43,270 nt of DNA from Paenibacillus piscarius. Its GTDB lineage: Bacteria > Bacillota > Bacilli > Paenibacillales > Paenibacillaceae. Positions 15,920 through 24,609 of the stretch are shown here, piece by piece. Location of the stretch: NCBI RefSeq assembly GCF_022234545.1, contig NZ_JAIEUI010000035.1:1-43270 (forward strand), in the 5' to 3' direction. The notes below the pieces were generated by a model. That model did no database searches. It was given only the letters and a program-made list of their open reading frames with translations, and was not told where the DNA came from. The translations under genes and the position numbers were made by a program. The first letter of the stretch is position 1. Each line of letters starts with the position of its first letter.

Positions 15920-16606
15920 ATGCTGACGTTTGAGCAAGTGAAGAGCAAGTCGGCCGGAAGGCTTAGCAATCTGCATCCGGCTGTGCTGGCAGGGGCCAAC
16001 GAGCTGATCAGACGAAGCTATAACCGTGGCGTCCCGATCATTATTACGCAGGGAATGCGTACCATAGCGGAGCAGAATGCGCTGTATGCACAAGGGAGAA
16101 CGAAGAAGGGGAATATCGTGACGAATGTACGCGGCGGAAGCAGCTATCATAATTACGGCCTCGCGATTGACTTCGCCCTGCTCCTGCCGGACGGCCGGAA
16201 CGTATCCTGGGATATGAACCGTGACGGGGACGGCGACAAGGTTGCGGACTGGCAGGAGGTCGCCCAGGAGGGGAAGAAGCTTGGCTTCGAATGGGGCGGG
16301 GACTGGACCTCGTTCAAGGATTACTCGCATCTGCAGATGAGCTTCGGACTGACCACTTCGGAGCTGCGCGCCGGCAAGAAGCCGACCGCCCAGCAGGTGA
16401 AAACAGCGCTGAGCATAATAAACGGAGGTGAGCCAGACGTGAACAAGGATACCCCGGTGAATATCACACTGAACGGCCGCAAGCTGACCACCGGACTCAT
16501 GGATAACGATACAACCTATGCCCCGGTGCGGGCCATAGCCGAAGCGCTTGGAGCTCAGGTGGCGTATGACCCGCGTACCAAGACTGTGAATATTGTGAAG
16601 GAATAA
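15920..16606 (+). CDS. M15-family peptidoglycan peptidase, CwlK-like, with C-terminal copper-amine-oxidase-like domain
   Basis: Start at ATG 15920 behind AGGGGGTGAG. The M15C/VanY-type zinc peptidase core shows TQGMRTIAEQNALYAQGRT, SSYHNYGLAIDFAL (zinc ligands His and Asp), DWQEVAQEGKKLGFEWGGDW and DYSHLQM (third ligand His). It cleaves L-Ala-D-Glu bonds in peptidoglycan in CwlK. The last 55 residues (NGRKLTTGLMDNDTTYAPVR, AIAEALGAQVAYDPRTKTVN) form a copper-amine-oxidase N-terminal-like domain, common in Paenibacillus exported proteins. No signal peptide is present, as in phage endolysins, so it may be prophage derived. Confidence 0.85.
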   Translation: MLTFEQVKSKSAGRLSNLHPAVLAGANELIRRSYNRGVPIIITQGMRTIAEQNALYAQGRTKKGNIVTNVRGGSSYHNYGLAIDFALLLPDGRNVSWDMNRDGDGDKVADWQEVAQEGKKLGFEWGGDWTSFKDYSHLQMSFGLTTSELRAGKKPTAQQVKTALSIINGGEPDVNKDTPVNITLNGRKLTTGLMDNDTTYAPVRAIAEALGAQVAYDPRTKTVNIVKE

Positions 16607-16684
16607 AGTTCTCTGTATAGACCGTGTCCCGGATGGGGAAATTATCAGCGAGAAAACAACCATCTATGAAGGGGGCACAACCTT

Positions 16685-17143
16685 TTGAACAAGCTGATCA
16701 CAACGTTTGCCTGCGGAACCGTCCTGTCCATGAGCCTGCTCGGAGCCAGTGACATCTCCGCAGCACCAGGCGGAATGACGACTACGACTCCGGGCGTTAT
16801 GAGTACTTCCGCACCAGGCATGAATACCACCACAGACGGACGTATGGGGAACATGGGCAATATGGATAACCGCATGATGGACAGTCGGGGCAACACGCTG
16901 ATGAATGAGACCCGTGATTCGATGCATAAGACCGAAAATATCATGCGCGACAAAGTCCGCACCGGCGACAACAGCTCCGTCTCCCCGTTGTCCAACAACA
17001 ACAACACGGGCCGCTACCGGGCACAGAGCACCACCACAGCCAACACCACCAACAACCGCTCCAACTGGGGCTGGCTCGGTCTGCTCGGTCTCCTCGGCCT
17101 GGCTGGCATGCGCAGCAGAACCGGTGAGCGTGACCGGCATTAG
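16685..17143 (+). CDS. WGxxGxxG-CTERM exported protein
   Basis: TTG start at 16685 behind AAGGGGGC. A signal peptide (residues 1-26, ending SAA) leads to a low-complexity region rich in Met, Thr, Asn and Gly. The C-terminal tail NWGWLGLLGLLGLAGMRSR has the WGxxGxxGxxG pattern of the WGxxGxxG-CTERM proteins, followed by a basic end. This tail is a presumed membrane-sorting signal in Bacillales. Function of the carrier protein is unknown. Confidence 0.8.
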   Translation: MNKLITTFACGTVLSMSLLGASDISAAPGGMTTTTPGVMSTSAPGMNTTTDGRMGNMGNMDNRMMDSRGNTLMNETRDSMHKTENIMRDKVRTGDNSSVSPLSNNNNTGRYRAQSTTTANTTNNRSNWGWLGLLGLLGLAGMRSRTGERDRH

Positions 17144-17287
17144 TTGGGGGATTGAGTAGAGACAAGGCCCGCATCAGCTTCGGCTGGGCGGGCTTTTGTT
17201 GCCGTCATTAAATATGTGAAAACTGATTGCGTATCCTAAGGATACGTGTTATTATATTCCTTGTTGCGTGAACAACGCACATTTCAC

Positions 17288-17372
17288 GCCGGGGTGGCGG
17301 AACAGGCAGACGCACAGGACTTAAAATCCTGCGGTACTTGGTACCGTACGGGTTCGACCCCCGTCCTCGGCA
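17288..17372 (+). tRNA. tRNA-Leu (anticodon TAA)
   Basis: Acceptor GCCGGGG / CCTCGGC with A73, D-arm with TGGCGGAACAGGCAGACGCA, anticodon stem CAGGA / TCCTG enclosing CTTAAAA (anticodon TAA), a long variable arm, and T-arm GGTTCGACCC. CCA is not encoded. All stems pair. It is the likely integration site of the island that follows. Confidence 0.95.
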
Positions 17373-17386
17373 TACTAAAGAACAGG

Positions 17387-17418
17387 AAATCCCTTGATAC
17401 TAAGGGATTTCTTTTTTT
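17387..17418 (+). terminator. terminator of tRNA-Leu
   Basis: AAATCCCTT / AAGGGATTT stem, short loop, then CTTTTTTT. Confidence 0.85.
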
Positions 17419-17434
17419 ATAACTTGAACCATAT

Positions 17435-17573
17435 TTATAGAGGGTGAGAGTTTTTTTGATTGGGGGACGGATTGGGGACGAATATTTGGATTGAAGGCAT
17501 CAAGGTGTGACGTTGTTTTGCGACTAGCCTTTTTGTGACATGTTCATACGTGTCTGTGGTAATCTGAGATGAA
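17435..17573 (-). pseudogene. C-terminal remnant of a second tyrosine integrase
   Basis: The minus strand carries an undamaged reading of about 45 codons ending at 17435. It contains ITTDTYEHVTKRLVAKQRHT, where TDTYEHV is the nucleophile-Tyr box of phage integrases, and a tail with VPNPSPNQKN. The rest of the gene is missing upstream of about 17573. Its 3' end faces tRNA-Leu at a distance of 63 bases, exactly as in a tRNA-integrated element. It marks the left edge of the AT-rich island with the reverse transcriptase system. The rest of 17574-17724 holds no gene I can support. Confidence 0.75.
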
Positions 17574-17724
17574 CAAACCCTAAAAGACTGATTTTAAGAG
17601 AATATCATATTGATTATATTATTTATTATGAAAGGTTTCATTAATCGTTTATATATTTAATATGAATATTTAGAACTCATAAAAACAGCCATCATTAAAA
17701 TAGATGACTGTTTTGCTAATTATT

Positions 17725-19077
17725 TTAAGATTTGATTTTTTGTATGTCTCTTTCATAATCTTTAATTGGTTTATATACACATCTATAGTACTGGCGATTT
17801 AGTTGGCTTTTATCAAGTAGTTTTTCCTTATGTATATTAAACACCTCCATAAGAAGTTTCTTTTTTTCTTGGTCAGAAAGAGAATCAGGCCTGTGGAAGT
17901 ATTCACTCTCCTTGACATTGTATTTAATTTCATAAAAGGCTTTAACAAAACTTTTGATTTCTGAGAGATCTATATTTCCTAAAGCAAAATCTTCAAACAT
18001 CTTTTTAATAAACCAATCAAGGTGATATAGAAATTTAATATCATCCATTTGTGAGTAGTAGAAGAGCCATCCGTATTTATGTTCTCTTGTTTCGTCTCCA
18101 TCAACTTTACTACTTATTGAGCCAGTTATTTTATTATTCAACCTAAAAATAAATTGTTTTGGTGATATTTCTTTTGAATATTTATATTCGGTGAAGAGAT
18201 TAACAAGAGAGTTTTCAAATCTCTTTCTAGCTGATTCTTTAACTTTCATTCCTATTTGTCCATTGCCTAATAACTCTATTGAATATCCGAGATAATCAAA
18301 GCCATCTGTTAAATAACCTTTCTTTGTTTTCTCATTGTTCAATTTAAGATTATGAATTGCTTCTAGTTGATATTTAATTTGTCTTTCTATGTTATTTAAA
18401 CTAGACTGTTGGCAAAAAATTAAAATATCATCTACATACCTTAAGTACATAATGTCTTCCATGGATTTAAATTTTCTGTCCAAGTCATCAATATAAATAT
18501 GGGCTAATATATTAGAAATCGGTAATCCCTGAGGGACTCCCTCAGTTATAAGCTCATATGTATTAGGAAAATTAGGGGTTGTTATTGCTTTGTGGATAAG
18601 TTCTAATATTTCCTTTTTTCTAATTTTTGTTTTTAATTTATCTAATAAAATTCCATGTTTCAGAGTGCCAAAAAAATTGGATATGTCTATTTTGAGAAAT
18701 GAATCATATTCTTGAAGATTATCTTTGAGATCTTGTAAATATTTTTGTGGTAAATGTTGATGAACGTCAAAAGTTTTAGATAATATAAGATGTAGATTTT
18801 TAAGAACAATTTTATCTCTAATTGTTGGAATAGAAATAACTCTAGGTAAGGAATGCTTAGATTTAAGGATAAGTCTTTCTTTATAGGGGGTAAATCTATA
18901 TTTTCCAGAAATAACTTTGTTTTTTATAATATTAAAATATTCGTTTTTCTGTGATTCGAAGCGATCATAGTTGATCTTATCAATGCCTGCGGCAGTATTG
19001 AACTTAATATAAGTTTCAAACGTGTTTGATAAGCCTTTTATAGTGAATAATTTATTATACTCATTACTAGCAGACAC
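17725..19077 (-). CDS. defence-type reverse transcriptase (unknown-group family), 450 aa
   Basis: Complete RT palm motifs are visible: GIDKINY (about residue 31), PRVISIPTIRDKIV, FLKIDISNFFG with the first catalytic Asp (about 131), GVPQGLPISNILAHIYI (about 180), YLRYVDDILIF with the YVDD pair (214-217), and FDYLGYSI. No maturase or endonuclease domain follows; instead there is a Lys-rich helical C-terminus of about 180 residues. This fits the unknown-group (UG)/Abi RTs of defence-associated RT systems rather than group II intron or retron RTs. It lies 12 bases behind a SLATT gene in one operon and downstream of a predicted structured RNA. It presumably makes DNA from an RNA template in response to phage. 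Confidence 0.88.
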   Translation of the reverse strand: MSASNEYNKLFTIKGLSNTFETYIKFNTAAGIDKINYDRFESQKNEYFNIIKNKVISGKYRFTPYKERLILKSKHSLPRVISIPTIRDKIVLKNLHLILSKTFDVHQHLPQKYLQDLKDNLQEYDSFLKIDISNFFGTLKHGILLDKLKTKIRKKEILELIHKAITTPNFPNTYELITEGVPQGLPISNILAHIYIDDLDRKFKSMEDIMYLRYVDDILIFCQQSSLNNIERQIKYQLEAIHNLKLNNEKTKKGYLTDGFDYLGYSIELLGNGQIGMKVKESARKRFENSLVNLFTEYKYSKEISPKQFIFRLNNKITGSISSKVDGDETREHKYGWLFYYSQMDDIKFLYHLDWFIKKMFEDFALGNIDLSEIKSFVKAFYEIKYNVKESEYFHRPDSLSDQEKKKLLMEVFNIHKEKLLDKSQLNRQYYRCVYKPIKDYERDIQKIKS

Positions 19078-19089
19078 AGAGCATCTCTC

Positions 19090-19680
19090 CTATTTATAGC
19101 GCAGATATAAGATCGTTAGAGCTAAAGGTAATAAAATTAAAATGATTTGAAAGGAGATAGTAATACTTTTATGCCTGTAATAATTTAGGTAATTGTCTTT
19201 GTTTAGTTTTGCTCCGTGTTTTAATTGGACTCTATTAAAGTCAACCTCACTATGATTGTCGGTCTTTGCCAATATTTCATTATATTTTTTCTCAAGTTTC
19301 TGAAATTGAGTGATCACTTCAGGATCGTCATTGTTTTCTCTGAGTATATGTCTTAAGTCAGATTCTAGTTCATTCAGGCTTAAATATGATTCTTTGTATT
19401 GTATTGCTTTTTCTCTGTATGCCATTGAAGTTAAAAATAATGTTGTCCCAAAAAGTCCAACCGAGGCAATAACAGTCATTATCGCAATTATATCAGAGTT
19501 TTTTTCTATTAAAGATAATATTGAAAAGGCTAAGACAATAAAAGTATAATAATTTACAAGGAACTGGGAGAAAACATTATTCTTATTCATTCTTGATTCC
19601 GCTTCCATGCGGCTTTTTTTAGTCATCCATACCCTGTGGTTAATGAAATTCTTAATTTCATCTTGTAAGTCTGAGTTCAT
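19090..19680 (-). CDS. SLATT-domain membrane effector, 196 aa
   Basis: The protein starts MNSDLQDEIKNFINHRVWMT and has a basic stretch, then two adjacent transmembrane helices (about residues 40-57 and 63-83). A long helical cytosolic part with LNELESDLRHILRENNDD follows, and a third hydrophobic helix closes it (SITISFQIILILLPLALTIL). This is the SLATT plan (two or three helices plus a coiled cytosolic part). SLATT proteins are predicted pore-forming effectors of bacterial defence, and one SLATT group is known to pair with reverse transcriptases. Expected action is membrane damage that stops phage spread. First gene of the RT operon; TAG to RT ATG gap is 12 bases. Confidence 0.85.
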   Translation of the reverse strand: MNSDLQDEIKNFINHRVWMTKKSRMEAESRMNKNNVFSQFLVNYYTFIVLAFSILSLIEKNSDIIAIMTVIASVGLFGTTLFLTSMAYREKAIQYKESYLSLNELESDLRHILRENNDDPEVITQFQKLEKKYNEILAKTDNHSEVDFNRVQLKHGAKLNKDNYLNYYRHKSITISFQIILILLPLALTILYLRYK

Positions 19681-19704
19681 TTTATCCCTCTATTACTTAG
19701 TTAT

Positions 19705-19826
19705 TGTAGGAGAGTCCCAAGTAAGTTCAGGTCATTATTCCAAAGGAATCAACATTATGCCAATTGATTAGAGTACACATATCATTTTGTGAAATAATAT
19801 AGTGTCGAATAGAAGACTCTCCTACA
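19705..19826 (-). ncRNA. predicted structured RNA of the RT-SLATT system
   Basis: A perfect 12-bp stem, TGTAGGAGAGTC with GACTCTCCTACA, closes about 98 bases on the minus strand immediately upstream of the SLATT gene. Inside are an AT-rich 9-bp hairpin ATATTATTT-CACA-AAATGATAT (extended by CAC/GTG), a possible AATCAA/TTGATT stem and ATTCC-TTT-GGAAT. There is no open frame inside. Many defence RTs need a nearby structured RNA as template or partner, and this one sits at the expected place, with a promoter ending at its 5' edge. Its use as template is inference. Confidence 0.65.
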
Positions 19827-19831
19827 TCAAC

Positions 19832-19860
19832 AAATTCTCACATTATTCTATATTTGTCAA
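19832..19860 (-). promoter_or_regulatory. promoter of the ncRNA-SLATT-RT operon
   Basis: On the minus strand TTGACA (19860-19855) is followed after 17 bases by TGA-GAATTT (19837-19832), an extended -10 with a weak hexamer. The predicted start, about 7 bases on, coincides with the 5' edge of the 12-bp closing stem. Confidence 0.5.
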
Positions 19861-20171
19861 TGTTAAAGAAGATGGAGTTTTAATTAAACGCTTTGTATGC
19901 CTCCTCGGGCTATAATAGTAAAGGACGGACTCACTCGAATGCGTCTTTTCTATACATACAGGCTAGAACGACTTACAGGATAGAAACAACGTACAGTATA
20001 AAACAGGAAAATGTACAATATGTGTCGGGGGGATAGAAATTGGGGAGTGGGGAGGCCTTTGGGACCCTTCTTTTATTTGGGCATTGTGTATCTTACAAAG
20101 TTATTCAAAGGCACAGTAGAACAACAAAATCATCTCTCTATAGGCATTGCTTGATTTAGTTAGGGATTGGA

Positions 20172-20456
20172 GTGAGGTGTATATTTCGAGCGCTTTATGG
20201 GGTTTGTATTGAACGTCATATGTGGGGCGACCAGAGATCAACTCGGCGTACTATCCGTCCGTATGACCTCCGAAACGCGTTCAGACTCATATATATTTAT
20301 AATGGCGCGAATGCTTTTGCGCAGGAGAAGACGCTAGACCATGGCGATATAGAGGGGACACGGCGTTATTTCGCGCCTGCTAACGAAGATTGGAAGGTGG
20401 AGCACGGGAAGTCAAGTCAGCTTAAAAAGCTGACGGCAAGAACAATAAGGAGTATG
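20172..20456 (+). pseudogene. third tyrosine-recombinase remnant (XerC/D-like C-terminus)
   Basis: The frame contains RPYDLRNAFRLIYIYNGANA, then FAQEKTLDHGDIEGTRRYFA and a SSQLKKL end. It aligns in layout with the integrase segment PHDLRHTFA...NGGN.F.LQ..LGHS...TRRYV. The catalytic His/Arg box is damaged (Asn in place of the second His, Tyr in place of the first His), and LGHS has become LDHG. The reading continues without integrase similarity to 20672. It is a dead recombinase fragment. The bases 19861-20171 hold no gene I can support. Confidence 0.6.
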
Positions 20457-20672
20457 AAGCGCCAATCTCATGGACTAGTCTCCGTTGGGGTCGGCGTTTA
20501 TTTGTTTTCCGCTAATGGTTCATTAACGCTGATGCTACCGTTTGGATCGATCAACAGGAAGGTAATTACCTGCTACTCCTCCAGAGGACACTGGTTAGAT
20601 TATGTGGTACGATATTTACTGGGTAAGGGAGTACACTATCAAATATGTAATTTCATGTTAGGAGCGAATTAA

Positions 20673-23015
20673 TTGGAAATTATCGAATTTTCGCAGCAAA
20701 ATCTTAAGATTTTCTTTTTTGTATCTTTGGTTATTATTATTTTTCGTGTCTTTATAAAACCAATTTTTAGAAGAGTAAATTTTTTACTGTTTAGTAGAGT
20801 CGAAAATTATTTTTTTAGGACTAAAATTTTAAAGAATGCAATTATTAATATTTTGCTCCTTGTAGTGATAGCATTAATTGTTGCTTTTCAACAAAATTAT
20901 GATCTTATTCAGTTTGGTAATAAGGATAATTATAATTCTTTAGTAATTAGTATTTTAACTTTATACGGAATTCTTTATGCGTTCTTGCAGTTTACTATTG
21001 GTTACGCTCTTCAAAATAAAAACGATAAATACTGGGGAAGAAGTATAACCAAAGAGCTTTTTTTTAATCATCTGAGGTCAAAAATATTTAATTCAACACT
21101 TTTTAAAGTGCTTTTTTTGTATGTAGTTATTTATCCCAGCTTAAGTCAGGAAATTCATAACTTATTATATGATTTTGATATATTCAATAAGTTTCCAAAA
21201 GCACTTTGGGAATCAAGCCTATTAATTATTTATGTTCTGTATGCTTACCTTTTTTTGAGAAGCTTGAATATTATGCGAATACTTTATGATATTCAGGAAA
21301 GACGTAGTTCATGGCTAGAGAGGAAAATTAAAAGAACAGTGACTGAAAAATATCAACAGATATTTGAATACTCTATTAGAGAAAGTAATGGTTATTTTTT
21401 AGATGAGCTTTTTTTAGAACTAAAATCACTAGACAATGCTGAAAAGAACCAGATGTTAATGCATGTTATAAAAGAAGTTTTCTTCTCATTAAAGTTGGAA
21501 CAAAGCAGAAGGGGATTATTGTTTAAGATATTTAATCGAAGAAAACGAGAATTAAAATATAGACCATTTAATTTACATAATTTTTTTACCCAACTCTATA
21601 AAAAGATTGAAAAAAGTAACATTGAACTAAGTTTGCACGATTTGTTGGTAATTTACAGACTACATGATAATGCGATTTACACCGGTATAGCTATTCTTCA
21701 TATAGATGAGGAAGAATTATTGGATAAGCTAGTTTGTGTCTATTCAAACACAAAAAGTTGGACAAATGATGAATGTATTTACTTTAAATTACCTTTTATA
21801 ATTGTGAAGAGTATATCTTCTAGTGATGACATTGATGAGATTCATCAACATGTAACACAAAGAATAGGTTTTAAAAAGATAAAAAAAGCTAGTAAACTCA
21901 AGGATGAGGAATTGAAAGAATACGAAAAACAACTTTTTAAAAGCTACGATAATTATTTCTACAATATTTTGGATCAGTATAAGAACTATTTGGATGATAT
22001 TAAAAATAAACAATACTCCAGCTTTTGGGGTTCACACCGTGTATGTGATAATACAAGCAGTATTGATGAACGAACAAACGATATCATTTATAACTACATT
22101 ATTCACATGGAATGCACAGAAAAAAATAAAGAGTATTTAGAGTTTTTGGCTGGAAAAATAGGCTTTAAGTATAAGGCATCCATAGTCTTTTATCATTTGT
22201 TTTATACTGGACCATCATGGGAATGGAAGAGAGAAGTTATATTATTTCGAAGTGTTATAAGTAAAATATGGATTGAAGAGTCTATCACAGATAAGGAAGT
22301 TTTGGATTTCGTTTGCTATAAAATTGACAAAAGTTATATTGGTCATAAAATTAAAGAAGATTTAGTACGATGGGTAAGTCAGCACGTTAATATAAGGGAA
22401 ATTGATAACAGTGTAATAGAGCAGTGTTTGTCAAGGCCATATATCTCCTATGCAAAGCTTTTAAAATTTATATTTATCTTCTCGGACAACTTCAATTACT
22501 CAATAGATTTTAAGGATTTTGATTACAGTAGCATTCAATCTTCGTATAATGGGGAATGGGGAATTAACTTCTTACAAGATATAATTGAAACGCCTAAATT
22601 ATTGAATGAAAGATTCTTCTCTGATCATTTAATTCAATTCAGTAAAGTGTTTTCGTTTTCATCAGACCATTTTGTTATCGTAAATGATTTTAGAGTGTTT
22701 CTATTAAATCCTTTCTTTATACTCTCTGAGACGCAGTTTAATGATTTATTTGATAATCATTACGCAGGTAAAGGTATTGTAGAGTTCTTGGTATTGCATT
22801 TTAATGAAAATGAATATAAATATCTTAAAGAAGGAACTAATGCTAAATCATTTTGTATAAGACTAAAGAGGATTATTAATGATAATAATAAGTCTGTTAA
22901 AGAATATGTCGAGAGTCTTGTTTGCAAAGCAAATGAGTGTAGAAATTTAGCTGTTTCCGTAATCCAAGAAGCTGAAATTATTAATGAATTGCAGAATCTA
23001 ATGTACGTCAGGTAA
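20673..23015 (+). CDS. large membrane protein of unknown function, 780 aa
   Basis: TTG start at 20673 with AGGAG eight bases upstream. The N-terminal 215 residues hold about five hydrophobic helices (about 12-30, 52-70, 87-106, 140-158, 178-200). The remaining roughly 560 residues are hydrophilic, helical, Lys/Asn/Phe-rich and presumably cytosolic, beginning at a RILYDIQERRSSWLERKI stretch. I see no P-loop, nuclease, protease or TIR motif. The gene is strongly AT-rich like the RT operon and shares its island. N-terminal membrane anchor plus large sensor-like cytosolic region is common among abortive-infection genes, but the function is not established. Confidence 0.75.
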   Translation: MEIIEFSQQNLKIFFFVSLVIIIFRVFIKPIFRRVNFLLFSRVENYFFRTKILKNAIINILLLVVIALIVAFQQNYDLIQFGNKDNYNSLVISILTLYGILYAFLQFTIGYALQNKNDKYWGRSITKELFFNHLRSKIFNSTLFKVLFLYVVIYPSLSQEIHNLLYDFDIFNKFPKALWESSLLIIYVLYAYLFLRSLNIMRILYDIQERRSSWLERKIKRTVTEKYQQIFEYSIRESNGYFLDELFLELKSLDNAEKNQMLMHVIKEVFFSLKLEQSRRGLLFKIFNRRKRELKYRPFNLHNFFTQLYKKIEKSNIELSLHDLLVIYRLHDNAIYTGIAILHIDEEELLDKLVCVYSNTKSWTNDECIYFKLPFIIVKSISSSDDIDEIHQHVTQRIGFKKIKKASKLKDEELKEYEKQLFKSYDNYFYNILDQYKNYLDDIKNKQYSSFWGSHRVCDNTSSIDERTNDIIYNYIIHMECTEKNKEYLEFLAGKIGFKYKASIVFYHLFYTGPSWEWKREVILFRSVISKIWIEESITDKEVLDFVCYKIDKSYIGHKIKEDLVRWVSQHVNIREIDNSVIEQCLSRPYISYAKLLKFIFIFSDNFNYSIDFKDFDYSSIQSSYNGEWGINFLQDIIETPKLLNERFFSDHLIQFSKVFSFSSDHFVIVNDFRVFLLNPFFILSETQFNDLFDNHYAGKGIVEFLVLHFNENEYKYLKEGTNAKSFCIRLKRIINDNNKSVKEYVESLVCKANECRNLAVSVIQEAEIINELQNLMYVR

Positions 23016-23120
23016 AGAGTTCAACTTGAGCCGAAAGAGTGCTAAAGGTTTGGAAAACTTTTTTTAAGCTGATTCAATATGCCCGGCATTTGCCCCTGTT
23101 CTCTTGTACGTTGTTTCCTG

Positions 23121-23377
23121 CTCAGTTCCAAAAGGATTTTTTGAAGCTATATGTTCTTGTTTTGACCTCACAGAAGTAGCATTACGGATATGAACTGGCG
23201 GAGCAGATGTCTCAATAATTTTCCATAACGGAGACCCCATCTACCCTTTATTAAGAAGACTGGCTTCGGAAGAATTATTCCCCGCTTGTTAATCTTAATC
23301 GGGAGTCATGCACGAAATGATTCAAGAATGGGTTACACGGCTAAGCAGACGCTCTGAAGCAGAGATAACTGCCAGAC
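23121..23377 (+). pseudogene. decayed padR + DUF1700 copy
   Basis: By eye this stretch matches the intact operon at 34098-34560. Shared blocks include TTGACCTCACAGAAG, GGATATGAACTGGCGGAGCAGAT, TTAAGAAGACTGGCTTCGG, GTCATGCACGAAATGATT and CGGCTAAGCAGACGCTCTGA (the last belongs to the DUF1700 gene). Stops (QK*HYGYELAEQ...) and a deletion joining the end of padR to the middle of the DUF1700 gene show that it is dead. It lies on the left side of the RiPP region while the intact operon lies on the right. Confidence 0.85.
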
Positions 23378-23378
23378 T

Positions 23379-24494
23379 TTAACGATCTATTCTTTTCCAA
23401 TTATCCAAAAGGCATGCAATCCCGCATGGGCCTATACTCATTTCCCCCCCATCCGGAATCGCAACCTCATGCCCGACGGTTGCGGCCATGCGGGCAATGG
23501 ATTTCGGGTCGGAATTTCTCACGTTTACGTCGATGCGGGGGGTGTAGGTGGCTTCCAGCCGTTCCGCTTCTTCGTCGGATAGCTTGATGGAGAGGGCTTG
23601 GATGGCAGCGTCAATGTGACTGGTTTGGAGGGCTCCGACGATTGGGGCGGCAACGACGGGGTTGCGGTATAGCCAGGCGAGTGAGATTTCGGCGCGGCTG
23701 ACTCCGCGTTCCTCTGCCACTTGGCCGATGGCCTCGACAATTTTTTGGTCGGCTGCCGCAGTTGCCTGGAAGTATTGGGCAGCACCGGTTTCGGTCTCAG
23801 AGCGGGCGGTTTGTGCACCCCAAGGCCGGGCCAGGACCCCACGCGACAGCGGACTGAAGACCATGGTCTGAATCCCTTCGTCGGCACAGAGCGGGAGCAT
23901 CTCATTCTCTTCCTCGCGGGCGATCAGGTTGTAGTTATGTTGCATGGAGATGAAGCGGGTCCAACCGTTCTGTTTCTGGAGGTGCAGGGCCTTGGCGAAC
24001 TGCCAAGTTCTCATGGTGGAGGCGCCCAAGTAGCGTACTTTGCCCATTTTGACGAGATCATGGAGGGCTTCCAGTGTCTCTTCCCACGGGGTAAAAGGGT
24101 CAGCCCGATGAATCTGGTACAGGTCGATATAATCCGTTCCAAGACGCCGCAAGCTGTGGTCAACTTCGGTCATAATGGCCTTGCGTGAGAGCCCAAATGC
24201 ATTAGGTCCTGAACGCATGGGAGCCCCCAGCTTGGTGGCAATGACGACGTTCTCCCGTGTAGTGAAATCCTTGAGTGCTCTGCCAAGACTCTCCTCGCTG
24301 GTTCCGTGCGAATACAGATTAGCGGTATCGAAGAAGTTGATCCCCGCCTCCAGCGCGTGTCTGATCACAAGCCGGCTGCCTTCCTCGCCGAGCGCCCAAC
24401 TGGGGTAACCGCTGTGGGGATCGCCAAAACCCATACAACCGATACAGACCGGTGAAACTTCGAGGCCGGAGTGGCCTAGCTTGATATACTGCAT
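23379..24494 (-). CDS. aldo/keto reductase, 371 aa
   Basis: An NADPH-dependent aldo/keto reductase of the YghZ/AKR7-13-like type. Key parts are GINFFDTANLYSHGTSEESLG (catalytic Asp and Tyr), VVIATKLGAP (catalytic Lys), IDLYQIHRADP (His) and SPLSRGVLARP plus the cofactor-binding GALQTSHIDAAIQAL. It would reduce aldehydes or ketones in the cytosol. The last 40 or so residues after RIDVNVRN (SMARMAAT-like, then GPCGIACLLDNWKRIDR) extend beyond the usual AKR end, into a region bordering a decayed gene, so the tail may be a read-through. The AraC gene upstream runs in the same direction and may control it. Confidence 0.88.
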   Translation of the reverse strand: MQYIKLGHSGLEVSPVCIGCMGFGDPHSGYPSWALGEEGSRLVIRHALEAGINFFDTANLYSHGTSEESLGRALKDFTTRENVVIATKLGAPMRSGPNAFGLSRKAIMTEVDHSLRRLGTDYIDLYQIHRADPFTPWEETLEALHDLVKMGKVRYLGASTMRTWQFAKALHLQKQNGWTRFISMQHNYNLIAREEENEMLPLCADEGIQTMVFSPLSRGVLARPWGAQTARSETETGAAQYFQATAAADQKIVEAIGQVAEERGVSRAEISLAWLYRNPVVAAPIVGALQTSHIDAAIQALSIKLSDEEAERLEATYTPRIDVNVRNSDPKSIARMAATVGHEVAIPDGGEMSIGPCGIACLLDNWKRIDR

Positions 24495-24609
24495 ACATAC
24501 CTCCTGAATAAATTTTATTCTTGTTGAACCTTATTGAAGGTATTCATAATATACAGCGATTGCTGAGACCCCCGGTACTCCGATCCGATCAAAAAGTTGC
24601 CTAATCCTA

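Noticed and set aside
15827..16663. Long minus-strand open frame opposite the CwlK-like gene
   Set aside because: Antisense shadow in GC-rich sequence; no motif.
17725..19077. Group II intron RT or retron RT
   Set aside because: No maturase/HNH region, no intron RNA domains, and a SLATT partner with a structured RNA upstream fit a defence RT better.
20457..20672. Coding tail after the recombinase fragment
   Set aside because: Open frame without recognisable pattern or start; treated as chance read-through.
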